Origin: Cryoendolithus antarcticus
Lineage: Eukaryota; Ascomycota; Dothideomycetes; Cladosporiales; Cladosporiaceae
NCBI GenBank assembly: GCA_002077065.1
Contig: NAJO01000051.1
Span: 62,001 to 126,000, forward strand
Length of the DNA: 64,000 bases
Reading direction: 5' to 3'
Part shown: in pieces, positions 1-10,774 of the stretch
Numbering within the stretch: the first letter of the stretch is position 1
Layout: each line of letters opens with the position of its first letter
Notes under the pieces: generated by a model
The model's input: the letters and a program-made list of their open reading frames with translations, nothing else
Database searches by the model: none
Told to the model about the DNA's origin: nothing
Position numbers and translations under genes: made by a program

Positions 1-993
1 TCGGCTGCCATCTTCTCCAGCTTCGCGCGCTTCTTCATCTGCGTCTTGCTCAATGGCTTCCCTCCGCCGTTAAATGCACCGGCTGCAGCTTCAGTCTCGG
101 CTTTCCGCTTCGTCCCAGCAATCGCATCAACCTTTCCGTTCAGTGTCGCTTTACTAGGCATCCCTTGCTTCGCGGCAGTAGCTCCTTTCTCGTTCACAAC
201 AGTCTTGACGGTCTCCGGAGGCTTCTCCCCGCCATACACCACATTTAGCGTGCCCCTCCACCCCGTTCTCTTCAATTGCGCACTCACCACAGCACTCCGC
301 GCTTCCTTCGTGACCGCCTCAAACCCTCTCTCCTGTCCCAGTCCCCACACAGCAGCTAGATTGACAGCATCCCACGGTCCTCGCAGCCCCATCGCGCTCT
401 TAGCCTCCGAGCTGATCACTAGTCCCCTGCCCCTCGTAGCCCTAACAATCTGACTCACATTGCCGATCAGATTCCGCATCGCCTGACTGTCTCCCATCAT
501 ACCCTGTGAGTAGCAGATCTCAATCTTCTTTCCAGCTTTGATGGCTTCCATGAGCATCTTATGCTTGAAGTGGAACGGATGCCGGATAGAGAGGTCAAGG
601 GAGATGATGTCGCAGTCCAGGCTTGAGCAAGCTAATTGGAGGGACTTCTCATCCGTGGGTCGGAGGGCAAGGATGTCGTAGTGCGACGCGAGGGCGAGTA
701 GGCGGGCGTTTTGGTGGGTCTCAGTCAGATGGAGGGTGCAGCGGGTGAGGATCTGGAGGGTCCGAGGGAGGTCTTTGAAGAGGAGAGGGGAGGGTATGGC
801 GCAGGCCTGGAGTTGGTCAGTGTTGATCACAAGTCCAAGATTGGGATGTCGCGTGTACGATCTCATTTGGCAGCTTGCCGGTGATGCTATGGTTCAGGGC
901 GATGACATTGAAGCCCAGCTCGTGGCTGAAGTGGAGGGTTCGAGCAAGGCCAGCATCGGTGGGCGAGTAGGGGAGATTCAAGTCGTAGAACAT
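1..993 (-). CDS. RPP1: RNase P/MRP protein subunit Rpp1 (p30 family), 3' end cut by window edge
   Basis: This gene encodes the p30/Rpp1 subunit shared by RNase P and RNase MRP, which mature tRNA 5' ends and pre-rRNA in the nucleus. The chosen start at 993 gives MFYDLNLPYS, the near-invariant beginning of this TIM-barrel-like family. An upstream in-frame stretch to 1158 lacks that match and is left out. Exon 1 is 993-859. A 52-nt intron (858-807, donor GTACAC, branch CTGAC, acceptor CAG) precedes exon 2, which stays open to base 1. Exon 2 contains ILTRCTLHL, YDILALRP and ISLDLS, all typical of p30 proteins, and ends in a Lys/Arg-rich tail with GTKRKAE and KKRAKLEK, a probable nuclear localisation signal. 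The stop lies outside the window. It is divergent from CKA1 across 441 bp, a likely shared promoter. The family call is confident; the exact C-terminus is unknown. Confidence 0.9.
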
Positions 994-1434
994 TGCTGCC
1001 TTGAACTGGACTGCAGCGAGTCCTGGGTCTGCTATCGAAAGTCCAACATCCCTGATCAGGTCGAGGACGCTCCGGCATGTGACTGCCACTTTGTCGCGAG
1101 ATATAAGCTTAGCTGCCCCGGATCTAGCCGACACTCTATCTGCAAGCCTCATCATCAAGCTTCACTCACACTCGGCCCCACTATGAGACCAGCCCACGCG
1201 CAACGACATCACATCCAAATGAGGAAGGACTTGAATACGCAGCATACCTTGCATTGGAATAGACTGGGCGTACCCACAACACTGCTCCCGATCGATTGAC
1301 ACTCGACAAGCCACGTCAGCTCATTGCCGACGATATCAATCCTGCCTGGAACGTCACTCGTCCCAGCCCACTAGGGCATAGAGGGTCGTATCGCCAGCGC
1401 GGAGGAGGCACGAATCAGTCCAATCTCGCCCAGC
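994..1434. promoter_or_regulatory. Divergent intergenic promoter region between RPP1 and CKA1
   Basis: This 441-bp stretch separates two start codons that point away from each other, so it should hold both promoters and both 5' leaders. I see no convincing TATA box. Short open frames cross it but have no family signature or splice support. Confidence 0.5.
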
Positions 1435-2647
1435 ATGGCGCGAGTGTACGCAGATGTCAACCAACAGATGCCCCGCGCATACTGGGACTATGACAGCGTG
1501 AACATTAGCTGGGGCGTGTTGGAGAACTACGAGGTCGTCAGGAAGATCGGTATGTACAATTTTACGCTGTCCAAGAAGCGGTGGAGCGCGGCGGTGGTCT
1601 GGGATCTCGCGTAGCGGGCGCAGATCAGCATCACTTCGTCACGTCACATCAGCGTGCTGACAACACCAGGCCGCGGCAAATACTCCGAAGTCTTCGAAGG
1701 CATAAACATAGTAAACTACCAGAAATGCGTCATCAAAGTCCTCAAACCCGTCAAAAAGAAGAAGATCAAGCGCGAAATCAAGATCCTGCAGAACCTCTCC
1801 GGCGGCCCAAACATCGTCGCCCTCTTGGATGTAGTCCGGGACGCGCAATCCAAAACTCCCAGCCTAATCTTCGAGCACGTCAACAACACAGACTTCCGCA
1901 CGCTCTATCCCAAATTCACCGACCTAGACGTACGGTTCTACATCCACGAGCTGCTGAAAGCGCTAGACTTCTGCCATTCGAAGGGCATCATGCATCGGGA
2001 CGTGAAACCGCATAACGTAATGATCGACCACGAGAACCGCAAGCTCCGTCTCATCGACTGGGGTCTAGCAGAATTCTACCACGCCGGCACAGAATACAAC
2101 GTCCGCGTCGCATCCCGCTACTTCAAAGGCCCCGAACTCCTGGTAGATTTCCAAGAATACGACTACAGCCTCGACATGTGGAGTTTAGGCGCCATGTTCG
2201 CGAGCATGATTTTCCGGAAAGAGCCCTTCTTCCATGGCAACAGCAATTCGGATCAACTGGTGAAGATTGCGAAGGTGCTGGGGACGGAGGATCTATTTGA
2301 TTACTTGGACAAGTATGACATTGAGCTTGATGCGCAGTATGATGATATTCTGGGTAGGTTCCCGAAGAAGAGCTGGCATGGGTTTGTGAACGCGGAGAAT
2401 CAGCGGTTTGTCAGTAATGATGCTGTGGATTTTTTGGATCGGTTGTTGAGGTATGATCATCAGGTATGTCTTGGTTTCGTCGGTGGTGGTGTGCGCGGGA
2501 GGGATTGTGCTGACAACTTTGTAGGAGCGGCTTACGGCGAAGGAGGCGATGGCACATCCTTACTTCGCGCCCATACGGAAGGCTGAGGAGGATGCGGCTG
2601 CGGCTGCTGGCCAGGCGCCGTCAAACGCGAATAGCGTTCACACATGA
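1435..2647 (+). CDS. CKA1: Casein kinase II catalytic subunit alpha
   Basis: A constitutive Ser/Thr kinase of the CK2 holoenzyme, acting in nucleus and cytoplasm on acidic target sites. There are three exons: 1435-1549, 1670-2463 and 2525-2647, giving 343 aa. The introns are 1550-1669 (donor GTATGT, 120 nt) and 2464-2524 (GTATGT, 61 nt). Both preserve frame across conserved motifs. Visible hallmarks are the glycine loop [11 protein letters not shown], the basic cluster [12 protein letters not shown] that recognises acidic substrates, catalytic [12 protein letters not shown], and the CK2-specific DWG in place of DFG ([11 protein letters not shown]). GRFPKKSW and the C-terminal [10 protein letters not shown] also fit. 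The N-terminus MARVYADVN matches CK2 alpha, which fixes the start inside a short first exon. The length is normal for a fungal orthologue. Nothing looks damaged. Confidence 0.96.
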
Positions 2648-2950
2648 CAGGCGGAGATCGTGGTGCCTTCATGAGGGATCACATGGCTTGCACAAGACGC
2701 TGGACGCCGACTTGGTGCACAGTCGGGCACAGTGATTGCATCGAGTCGCCGACGATCATTGATTATGGACATGAGTCGCCTAGCGCAGGCAGAGGCAAGC
2801 CCCGATGCGATGGTGATCGATGTCACGGCGACAGAGGCCAGACGGTTACAGCGACGTAGCTTCTCCATGTAATGAGCATGTATAGACGCATGATGAAGGT
2901 GTCATGCTGATTCATCCAGCTTGGCTGGCATGCATCTGCTCCGCGCAGAT
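2648..2950. other. Convergent 3' intergenic region
   Basis: This lies between the stop of CKA1 and the stop of the minus-strand gene that follows, so it should hold two 3' UTRs and polyadenylation signals. No further feature is evident. Confidence 0.4.
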
Positions 2951-4211
2951 TTAGTTCGACGCCTGCGCTCTCCTCGCTCCTCCTCCGCTTCCAGCAGCAG
3001 GCAGCGCAGGCAGCAGACTCCTCACCTTACTTACAACCCTCTCAGCATCTTTCCCAAGATACGTCCCATTCCGCAACAACCCTCTCGCAACACTATTCAG
3101 CACCTCCCTCCCATAGCCCTTCGCCTTCCCCTCTCCCCCAAGCAACAAGCCCCTCGGATCATACCTCCCCTTAACAAACTTCTCCACCAACGTCCCCGAA
3201 ATCTTCGCCCTCACAGCACCATCTCTCGCCTTGGCCGTAGCCTCCAACGCCTCCCGATTCTCCCTGAACTTCCCCCGCAGCTCCTCAGGCAAGTCTTTGA
3301 AATAATGCCTTCCCCCGCCTAACGCCTCGCGCGCCGTCGCGGCCTCAGCCCGCAGCTCCTGTCGCGTCGCTAGCAGTGCTTCGCGGTCTGGATGCGGGGC
3401 ATTTCGTGGTCGGAAAGCTTTGCGATGAGGCCGCGTTGGCTGCAGAACCCGCAGATGGGACTTGATGTACGGCACAGCGGCGTCTGGGGTTGTAGGTGGG
3501 ATGGGGGTTGGGAGGGCTTTCGGGCCGAGGAGCTGGCGTCTGAGGCTACGGTGGGAGGGGCTGGTGGTTACGAGGCTGAGGGTTGCGGTGCGGAGGTAGG
3601 GTGTGTGGGACGCGGGAGCCGTGGGGTCTGAGGGCTGGGTTTGGGGGGAGAGCACGGCTGTCTCGCCGACTGAGGGATTTGTGGGGTTGCCGTCTGTTGT
3701 TCTTGCGCCTAGACCCTGTGAGGAGAACTTCTCGCTACTCTCTGCTTCGCGGCCTTCGTCTAGACGGCCTACGGGTTGGGCGAAGGGGCCTTCTCTCGCG
3801 GGACCGGAGTTCTGGCCGAGTATGCCCTGGACGGAGGCATTGCTGCTTGGATGGGCGTCAATGGCGGCTGTGTGCGACTGGTCTTGGGCTGTGGAAGCGG
3901 CATCGGAGGAGATCAGAGGGGCGGGGTCGGCAGATGGGGTGTCGCGGAGGGCGGAGACTTCTTGAGAGATACGAGCGGCGCGCTGGTGGCGGAGGCTGGA
4001 GCGGGGGAGAACTGTAGCTTTGTTAGCTACTATATATATTTACGCAGACTTGGTAGGATCGCCTACTGCTAGAGTCTACTGCTTCGCCGCCCGTTCCCTT
4101 GTCTGCTCCATTGGGTCTCGATGTGTGGAGGCAGCGAAGACATTGGGCTCCTTGTCGCCATTGGCGGGTGACGATGTGCCGCTCAGCTAGGGTGAGTAGT
4201 GAGACGGTCAT
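2951..4211 (-). CDS. Mitochondrially targeted protein of unknown function
   Basis: I do not recognise this family. The ATG at 4211 opens a short exon (4211-4067). Its product is rich in Arg and Ser, poor in acidic residues near the start, and contains RCLHTSRP, a typical fungal mitochondrial presequence with a processing-like site. A 55-nt intron (4066-4012, donor GTAGGC, branch GCTAAC, acceptor CAG) joins it in phase to exon 2 (4011-2951), for about 401 aa. The middle is low-complexity (Ser/Ala/Pro/Thr). The last 130 residues are helical and charged, with ATRQELRAEAATAREAL, HYFKDLPEELRGKF and GRYDPRGLLLGG, and look like the conserved core. Exon 2 alone has no ATG near its open start, which supports the spliced model. 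A mitochondrial matrix or inner-membrane role is inference from the presequence only. Confidence 0.7.
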
Positions 4212-4531
4212 GGTGAGATGGTGGGATGTAGGAGTCTTGCACGTGAATGGTCGTATACTGCCCGGTGCCTCCTACAACCTTTGGAGGTGATGGACCAAAG
4301 CTCGGGAATGCCAAGCCATATCTTCGAAGCGGCAGCGAGGTTCATTTTACACCTCAACAGCGTCTTACCAGACTCTGTATAGCATTCTAGTTGGTAACTT
4401 CACTTAGGTATCCATAGCATCAGTCATCTAGTGTAGCACAGGACATACAGCAGACACAGCACACTACTTTCCACAGCAAAGCTCTCGCAGATCACTATCA
4501 ATTTCCTGACCTCCAGCGCTCCATCATAGTG
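4212..4531. promoter_or_regulatory. Divergent promoter region
   Basis: This 320-bp region lies between two divergent start codons (mitochondrial unknown and CDC26). No TATA box or recognised operator was seen. Confidence 0.4.
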
Positions 4532-4801
4532 ATGCTCTCCCGCCCACCAACAAAGATCACCCTCACACAGGCGGACATCTCACTGGCCGAAGACCGCAAA
4601 GATGCTCGCGAACGAGCAGCGGCAGCTCAGCAAGCCGCAATCTATGGCACTGGGGAACCCAGTAGCTCTCAGGAGACGACCGAAGACATCAGCGATGCTG
4701 GACATGATGACTCTCCGGCTGTGAGTGCGCAGACTGCGGCCGCGAGAGCGCGAAAGGCGAGGGAGGCGAGGATCATGGGTGGGCAGGGGGCGCGAGGTTG
4801 A
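4532..4801 (+). CDS. CDC26: Anaphase-promoting complex subunit Cdc26 (Apc12)
   Basis: A single-exon gene of 89 aa. The first residues MLSRPPTKITLTQADI match the N-terminal signature of Cdc26, the small APC/C subunit whose extended N-terminus threads into the TPR superhelix of Apc6/Cdc16 and stabilises it. The rest is short, Ala/Glu/Ser-rich and probably disordered, as is usual for the family. The ATG at 4532 is chosen because the homology begins exactly there; an in-frame GTG just upstream is not a plausible start. The C-terminus is basic and alanine-rich (ARARKAREAR). This tiny gene is easy to miss. The call rests on the N-terminal motif and the length. Confidence 0.8.
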   Translation: MLSRPPTKITLTQADISLAEDRKDARERAAAAQQAAIYGTGEPSSSQETTEDISDAGHDDSPAVSAQTAAARARKAREARIMGGQGARG

Positions 4802-5311
4802 ACACTATGAAGTGACAGCCTCATGCCCTCGCTCGTCCGGTTCTGTGTACTAAAACGATTGCGATCAAGCGAGTGGCGTCGGTTCTCCTGGTCTCAGCCG
4901 AGCTCCAATCATGTCACATGGTGTGCTGCCGCACCAACGTCGCCACAGCAGGTGCACAGAGACGCGACTACCCAATTGGAGAGGTTTTCTTTCTAGGCAC
5001 CGGAGTTCGCACTTCGCATCCCTTCATGGACGAGCTGTCCGCACATCCAAAACATATATTCTTCTTTGGGAAATATTAGAGGCGTGCAGACTCCAGAGGC
5101 TACAGTAGCTAAGACCCTTGCATGCCCCGGATACCGAGCAACTCATATGCCATGCATTCCTTTGCGCGTCGAAGCAGAAAACATGCCGCTCTGACGCGCA
5201 GGGCTGCCACTCGAGGACTTGAAGGTTACAACTCATCATTCTGGAATATCTTCGAATCGGAAACATAAATTAAAGGCGTAGTAGTCACGCCGCTCATCAG
5301 CTTTAGCCGCC
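4802..5311. promoter_or_regulatory. Intergenic region upstream of the GH55 gene
   Basis: About 510 bp holding the CDC26 terminator and the promoter of the glucanase. Small open frames on both strands look random. The start context of the following gene (GCCGCCATGG at 5306-5315) is a near-ideal Kozak sequence. Confidence 0.4.
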
Positions 5312-7982
5312 ATGGCGAGGTATCCGAGTGCTCGGTGCTGGTTTGCCGCAAGCCTACTCATTTGCACATACTACGCCAGAGTGGAAGCGATCCAACAGAC
5401 TTCCGAGTTCGGCTCCGTCAACGACTTGAGCCATGCTTTGCCGATACCCAGTCAACCGGATGGCGCTCTCATCTCTGGACCTCAGCTGGAAGATCTGTAC
5501 GGCTCAGATGACATGGAGAGCCCAGTGCACACCTTCAACCACGAGAAGCGTGCTGGCAATCACGGCTCCGGGACTCCCTACTGGGTCTCGCAAATCAAGC
5601 GACAGGGCAAAGCAGTGTACGGCGTCAACGCGTCGTATGTGGTCTGGCGAAATGTCAAGGATTATGGAGCGAAAGGAGATGGCGTGACAGACGACACCTG
5701 GGCCCTGGGGAACGCTACTTCGGATGGCGGACGATGCGGTCTTGGCTGCGATAGCTCGATGACCACGCCAGCTATCGTGTACTTCCCCGCTGGAACATAT
5801 ATGGTGTCGCAGAAGATCAATCTGTACTACTACACCGCCATGGTCGGAGATGCGAACAACTTGCCAGTAATCAAGGGCACGCCTGAATTTGATGCGATTG
5901 GGTTGTTCGACGCCAACCCGTACCTACCGTACGGATTCAACTGGTTCCAGAATCAGAACAACATGTGGCGCCAGATAAGGAATTTCGTCTTCGATCTAAC
6001 GTTAGTCGATCCGAATAGAGGCGTCCACGGCATACATTGGCAAGTCGCGCAAGCCACGAGTCTACAGAACATCGTCTTCAATTGCGTCGTCGGTACACCA
6101 GGTGACGGCAACGCGCAGCAAGGTGTCTTCATGGACAATGGTTCTGGAGGCCATCTCGAAGATCTCATCTTCAACGGAGGCGGTATCGGGTTGTTTGCAG
6201 GCAATTAGCAGTTCACCATGCGTAATTTGACCTTCAATCGATGCAATACTGCTATATTTCAGAACTGGAACTGGGTGTTCATGTACAAGAGCATCTTTGT
6301 CAATAACTGCGGCACCGCAGTCGACATGTCCTCGGGCGGTGACGTTCCTGCGACTGGATCTCTTGTGTTCCAGGATTCGGTATTCACCAATACCGACACT
6401 GGCATCATCACATCATTCTCTGGCAACAGCACGCCAACCGCCGCCGGCACTCTTGTGCTCGACAACGTCAACTTCATCAATACTGATCCTGCAGTGCAAT
6501 ACAAGAACGGGACTGTCATCATCCCTGGTAATCAGCTCGTTCGTAGCTACGTGCAAGGAAAAGCATACACCGCTTACGAGAGCATGTACACCGAGAACAA
6601 CCTCACATGCTATGGACCAGCCGCTAACTCGGCACGAATTCAGCAGCTTGTGGGTCAGCCGACGAAGCCAACAAGCCTGCTATTGACAGACGGACCTCGC
6701 GCGGGCATGGTTCTGGAGAGATCGAAGCCACAGTATGAAGGTGTGCCTGTCACGAAATTCAAGTCGTCGTATGACTTTGGCTGCTACGGCGATGGTGTTC
6801 GCGACGATACTGCAAACGTACAGAGCTTCTTAAATTCTGTAAACTACGCCAACGGTGAAATCGCCTACTTCGATCACGGCGCGTATGTCATCCGCCATAC
6901 CATCACGATCCCCAACACTGCGAAGATGGTGGGTGAACTGTGGCCGCTGATGATGGTAGACGGCTCGGCTGGATCAGACTTCGGCGACATGAACAATCCC
7001 AGAGTCGCTTTCCGCGTCGGCCAGCCGGGTGACAAAGGTACGGTCGAGATCACGGACATGGTATTCCAGACTCTCGGTTCAGCGCCAGGCGCCATCATGA
7101 TGGAGTGGAATCTCGCGGGCACCTTTCCGGGCGCGACAGGCATGTGGGACACGCATTGGCGCATTGGTGGTGGCAATGGTACTCAGCTGCAGTCCAACAA
7201 CTGCGCCAAGCAGCCGAACTTCGCACACGGTGCAAGTAAGACTTGCTATGCTGCGTTCCTGCTTCTGCATTTGACTAAGACTGCTAGTCTTGTGATGTCT
7301 AACAATTGGGGCTGGGTGGCTGATCACGAGATGGACCTCGCTGATCACAATCAGATTGATGTGTACAACGGCCGTGGATTGCTGGTGGAGAGTCAAGGTC
7401 CGGTGTGGATCTACGGCAGCTCGTTCGAGCATTCGCAACTGTACAACTACAACATCGCCAATGCGAAGGAAATCTACATGGGTGTCATTCAGAGCGAGAC
7501 GGCGTAAGTTGTACATTCTCGACCGCGGAATGGTCTGATGAAACTGACTTCGCGATCAGCTACATGCAGAACAACCCGAACTCTCTGTCCAACTACCCAC
7601 CTCTGGCAGGCTGGTCCGATCCAGACTTCACACAATGCTACCTGCCGACTTGCCCCAAGACCTTTGGTCTCCGCATCTTCAACAGCACGTACATTTACAA
7701 CTATGGCGCTGGTATGAACTCCCCTTCTCCCTGTCACACCAACTTTCGCTAACATTTCCAGGTCTCTACTCCTTCTTCAACAACTACGATGGCGGTTGTC
7801 TCCGGACGACGAATTGCCAGCAGTACACTGTTAGCGTGGTGCAGAGCGAGGCGATCTACCTGTATGCGCTGAATACCGTCGGGACCGCGATCATGGTCGA
7901 GGTCGATCAGGTTGCTTTGGTTCCCGAGGCGGCGAATGGGAATACTTTTGCGGATACTGTTGCGATATTCGAGTACCCTTGA
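5312..7982 (+). pseudogene. GH55 exo-beta-1,3-glucanase with an in-frame TAG
   Basis: A secreted beta-1,3-glucanase of glycoside hydrolase family 55, acting on laminarin-type glucans or the fungal wall. A signal peptide (about residues 1-26) and Lys-Arg sites (HEKR, IKRQ) are followed by two pectate-lyase-like beta-helix repeats. These start at KDYGAKGDGVTDDT and DFGCYGDGVRDDT, the classic paired GH55 motifs. SSFEHSQLYNY in the second half lies where the family keeps its acidic active site. Exons: 5312-7503, 7560-7711 and 7762-7982, with introns of 56 and 50 nt and good branch sites. Codon 299 (6206-6208) is TAG, in a place where the family reads Gly-Asn-Gln-Gln-Phe-Thr. The frame is otherwise open for 854 codons and the introns are intact. 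So this is a recent nonsense allele, a readthrough gene, or a sequencing error. No intron removes the stop. Confidence 0.85.
6206..6208 (+). other. In-frame TAG replacing a conserved glutamine codon
   Basis: The reading frame on both sides is GH55. The codons around it read Gly-Asn-TAG-Gln-Phe-Thr. CAG to TAG is a single C-to-T change in a CpA context. The following CAG TTC partly resembles the CAR-YYA readthrough context but lacks the final A. Confidence 0.9.
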
Positions 7983-8642
7983 AGCAAACGGGGGGTGGTC
8001 GAGTTCGAAAATCTGGCATAGCTAGGCTGTACGTCTGATAATTGTTCGTTATTCATTCACCATGCCCCCCCCCCTCCCCCCCAGCGGGCAGAAGTGACCA
8101 CAGTTCGAGTGTTTATTATGATCATGGCGGGATAAAAAGCGTGTCAGGAACTCACAGCAACGACCTCGAAGGACTTGCGAAACTCTATTCTCGTATCACC
8201 TAACCCCGACACTGCCCAAAGGATCGCATTGTCATCACCGTCAAGTTCCGAAACAGCGGAGATCACGACAAGGATCTGGCACTGTAGAGCACAGCCGCAC
8301 GTTGGAGTTTACGATGCAGCCAATCAGGTACCTCAAAACTTCGCCTAATTGAATTTCCCCATATTACGAGAGTGCGAACTGGCCAACGTTTCTTCCGCAT
8401 GGTCTCGGGAGATTGACATAGCATCCTGATGACATGGTGAGTGGTATGGAAATGGATTGTCAAGGCAGTGGGCTGGGTTTGTGCTACGCAAGCATAGGCT
8501 CGTCGATCATACGGCCGCGAGGCACCGCATCTTGGCGGAGGATGGCGAAGCCTCGAGGGTGAGGTCTTATAGTCGGGCATGAGGTAGGTTCACGTCGAGT
8601 ATCTCCTTTCCATCTGTTGTTCACTGTATAGCGTTATTCACG
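7983..8642. other. Intergenic region with a C-homopolymer
   Basis: 660 bp between the glucanase and the serine hydrolase, both on the plus strand. It holds the first gene's 3' UTR, a C10-T-C7 tract at 8065-8082, and the second gene's promoter. No gene was found in it. Confidence 0.4.
8065..8082. repeat. Poly-C tract (C10 T C7)
   Basis: An 18-bp pyrimidine-only run interrupted by one T, about 85 bp downstream of the glucanase stop. It is prone to slippage and to sequencing error. Confidence 0.9.
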
Positions 8643-10489
8643 ATGCGTTCCATTACTATCTCTCCTTTCATCGCGGCTATCGCAGTTGCTGTACCATACG
8701 TCCCCTGCGGCATCCTCGGACCTGACTACCCTGCTCCCTTGGGACTCTCTTCAGATTTGGTCTTCAAAGACGTTGTTCAGAATATCAGCGATGGGCTGAA
8801 GAATGCCACAGTGGCCGACGACGCATTGTTGACGACTCTCAAGGCGAATCAGACGAGTTGGTCAATCGGCATCTTCGACTTGGACTCGACGTTGCTCTCG
8901 GTGCAGCACACGGCCGACACTGCTACTCTTGCAAAGGGGAGCGTGAAGGCAGTGACTGGTACGAATGGAAGAGTCCGAATGATTGATGGCGGGTACTGAC
9001 AAGAAGATAGAGGACTCCATCTACCGCATCGGTAGTCTCAGCAAGCTTATCACAGCATACACATACCTCGTCGAAGTCGGGCATGCGTACTGGGATCGTC
9101 CAGTCACTGAATTCGTCCCCGAACTCGCTGCTGCTGCTACGAACTGCTCCTTCGCCAAGGATCCACTCGAATGCACGGACTGGTCTTCCATTACCCTCGG
9201 AGCGCTTGCAAGCCACATGGCTGGCATAGCCCGCGGCCATACACCAGCGCCGCCGCCAACGAGTGTCGGTGGAAATCCTATCACCATTTTCGGCCTGCCC
9301 CCAAAGCCGCCCGTCGCATTGCCGCAATGCAGTGAGAATCCATGCTTGCGGGAGGATGCTCTGAACGCTTTCTTGCAGGAGCCGCCTACAGTGCTGCCGT
9401 TCAGGACTCCGACATACTCGAATGGAGGGTACCAGATCCTAGGCTATGCGCTTGAGAATATCACGGGCCGTTCAATGGAAGATTTGATGCACAATGATGT
9501 CTTCGCCAAGCTTAACATGGGCAACAGCAGCTACGCACTGAAGCCAAATACCACGACTGGTATCATTCCCGGCAATGTGCTGTCCAGCTACTTTGCCATC
9601 CCAATCGGTGACGCAGGTGCCGCTGGAGGTGTCTACTCCACGCAGCGGGATTTGGAGAAATTTGGCCAGGCCATACTCAACAGTACTCAAATTTCAGCCG
9701 TCGATACGCGGAGGTGGATGAAGCCACTCACACATACCTCTGTATGGCAGCAATCCGTTGGTATAGCCTGGGAGATCATTCGATGGCAGATCGAGGATCG
9801 TGTTGTGGATGTGTACACTAAACAGGGCGATATCGGTAAGTACTGCACCGCTCGCCGTAATCAACCAGCACTAATATTGTCTAGGCCTCTACCACTCTGT
9901 CATCGTCCTCATCCCCGACTACAACGTCGGTTTTACAGTCCTCACAGCTGGTACTGGAGGTGCGCCGACTCAGCTCGCACTCTCGGGCTTGATCATGGAG
10001 ACACTACTCCCGGGCCTCGAAGCTACTGCCCGATCGCAAGCTCAGACGAATCTCGCGGGTACCTACAAAGTGCCCTCGCTCCTTGGCGTCACGCTGAACT
10101 CCAGCATCACTCTTATCACCGAGCCCGGTCTCCCCGGCTTGAAGGTCACGAGCTTCACGTCCAACTCTACGGACGTCCTGAATGTGGGATTTCCGGTTAT
10201 CTTCAATCTGCCAGAAGCAAAGACCTTAGACGTACGGCTGTATCCTACACTGATCATCAAGAAGCTGGACGATGGCTGTGAGATCAGGAAGTGGCATGCT
10301 GTCGTAACCGATCCGGGAGTCGAGTATCCGAGCGAGCAGATCCGGGCGAACAATTGCGTGCAGTGGGAGCTTCTGGATCTGGCGGTGTATGGGGCCCCTG
10401 GCGCGGACGAGTTCTGGATCAAGACGGATGCGGAGGGGAAAGGGTATAGTATTTTGGGGAGGGTGTTTGGGGTGGAGATGCTGAAGTAG
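8643..10489 (+). CDS. Secreted beta-lactamase-fold serine hydrolase
   Basis: A member of the fungal beta-lactamase-related (class C/penicillin-binding-protein-like) serine hydrolases. The physiological substrate is unknown. Exons are 8643-8958, 9011-9835 and 9885-10489, 581 aa. Intron 1 (8959-9010, 52 nt, branch CTGAC) removes an apparent frame break and restores the motif DSIYRIGSLSKLITAY, in which Ser-Leu-Ser-Lys is the catalytic SxxK. Intron 2 is 9836-9884 (GTAAGT). TYSNGGYQILG supplies the Tyr-Ser-Asn triad element. GDIGLYHSV sits where the third motif is expected and is formed across intron 2. A hydrophobic signal peptide covers about residues 1-20. Several NxS/T sites fit secretion. The C-terminal 150 residues look like the extra beta-rich domain of this fungal subgroup. 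Confidence 0.85.
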
Positions 10490-10685
10490 TGTAAAGTAGC
10501 CTAGAAATGGCACTGTTCGGTCTGAGAGCCTCCACTGCTCTCAAGGCCTAGCCATTGAAGCGTTCTCGCTTGCCAGATAACTTCTAATTTCAGCAAGATT
10601 ATATTAGTTTTTGTCCCGCCTTTGCCATCCAATCAGCCCGGCTGTACGTTCCACCCGATTCTACCTCTCAAAACCTTCGCTAATG

Positions 10686-10774
10686 GTTCAACAGAGCTCA
10701 ATCGGTAGAGCGTGAGACTCTTAGTCATCAACACTGCGATCTCAAGGTCGCGGGTTCGACCCCCGCGTTGTAAG
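10686..10774 (+). tRNA. tRNA-Lys(CTT)-like gene with 15-nt intron; acceptor stem irregular
   Basis: The D stem GCTC/GAGC (10696-10699/10708-10711), anticodon stem TGAGA/TCTCA (10713-10717/10740-10744), loop CTCTTA-A with anticodon CTT at 10720-10722, and T arm GCGGG-TTCGACC-CCCGC (10750-10766) are all well formed. Fifteen extra bases (10724-10738) follow position 37, the canonical tRNA intron site. A-box and B-box (GGTTCGACCCC) promoters are good. The acceptor is poor. Only CAAC/GTTG plus one further pair form, three bases instead of two separate it from the D stem, and no oligo-T terminator follows closely. It may be a degenerating copy. Confidence 0.7.

Noticed and set aside
46..453. Open plus-strand frame of 135 codons
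   Set aside because: It is the antisense shadow of RPP1 exon 2, which shows family motifs.
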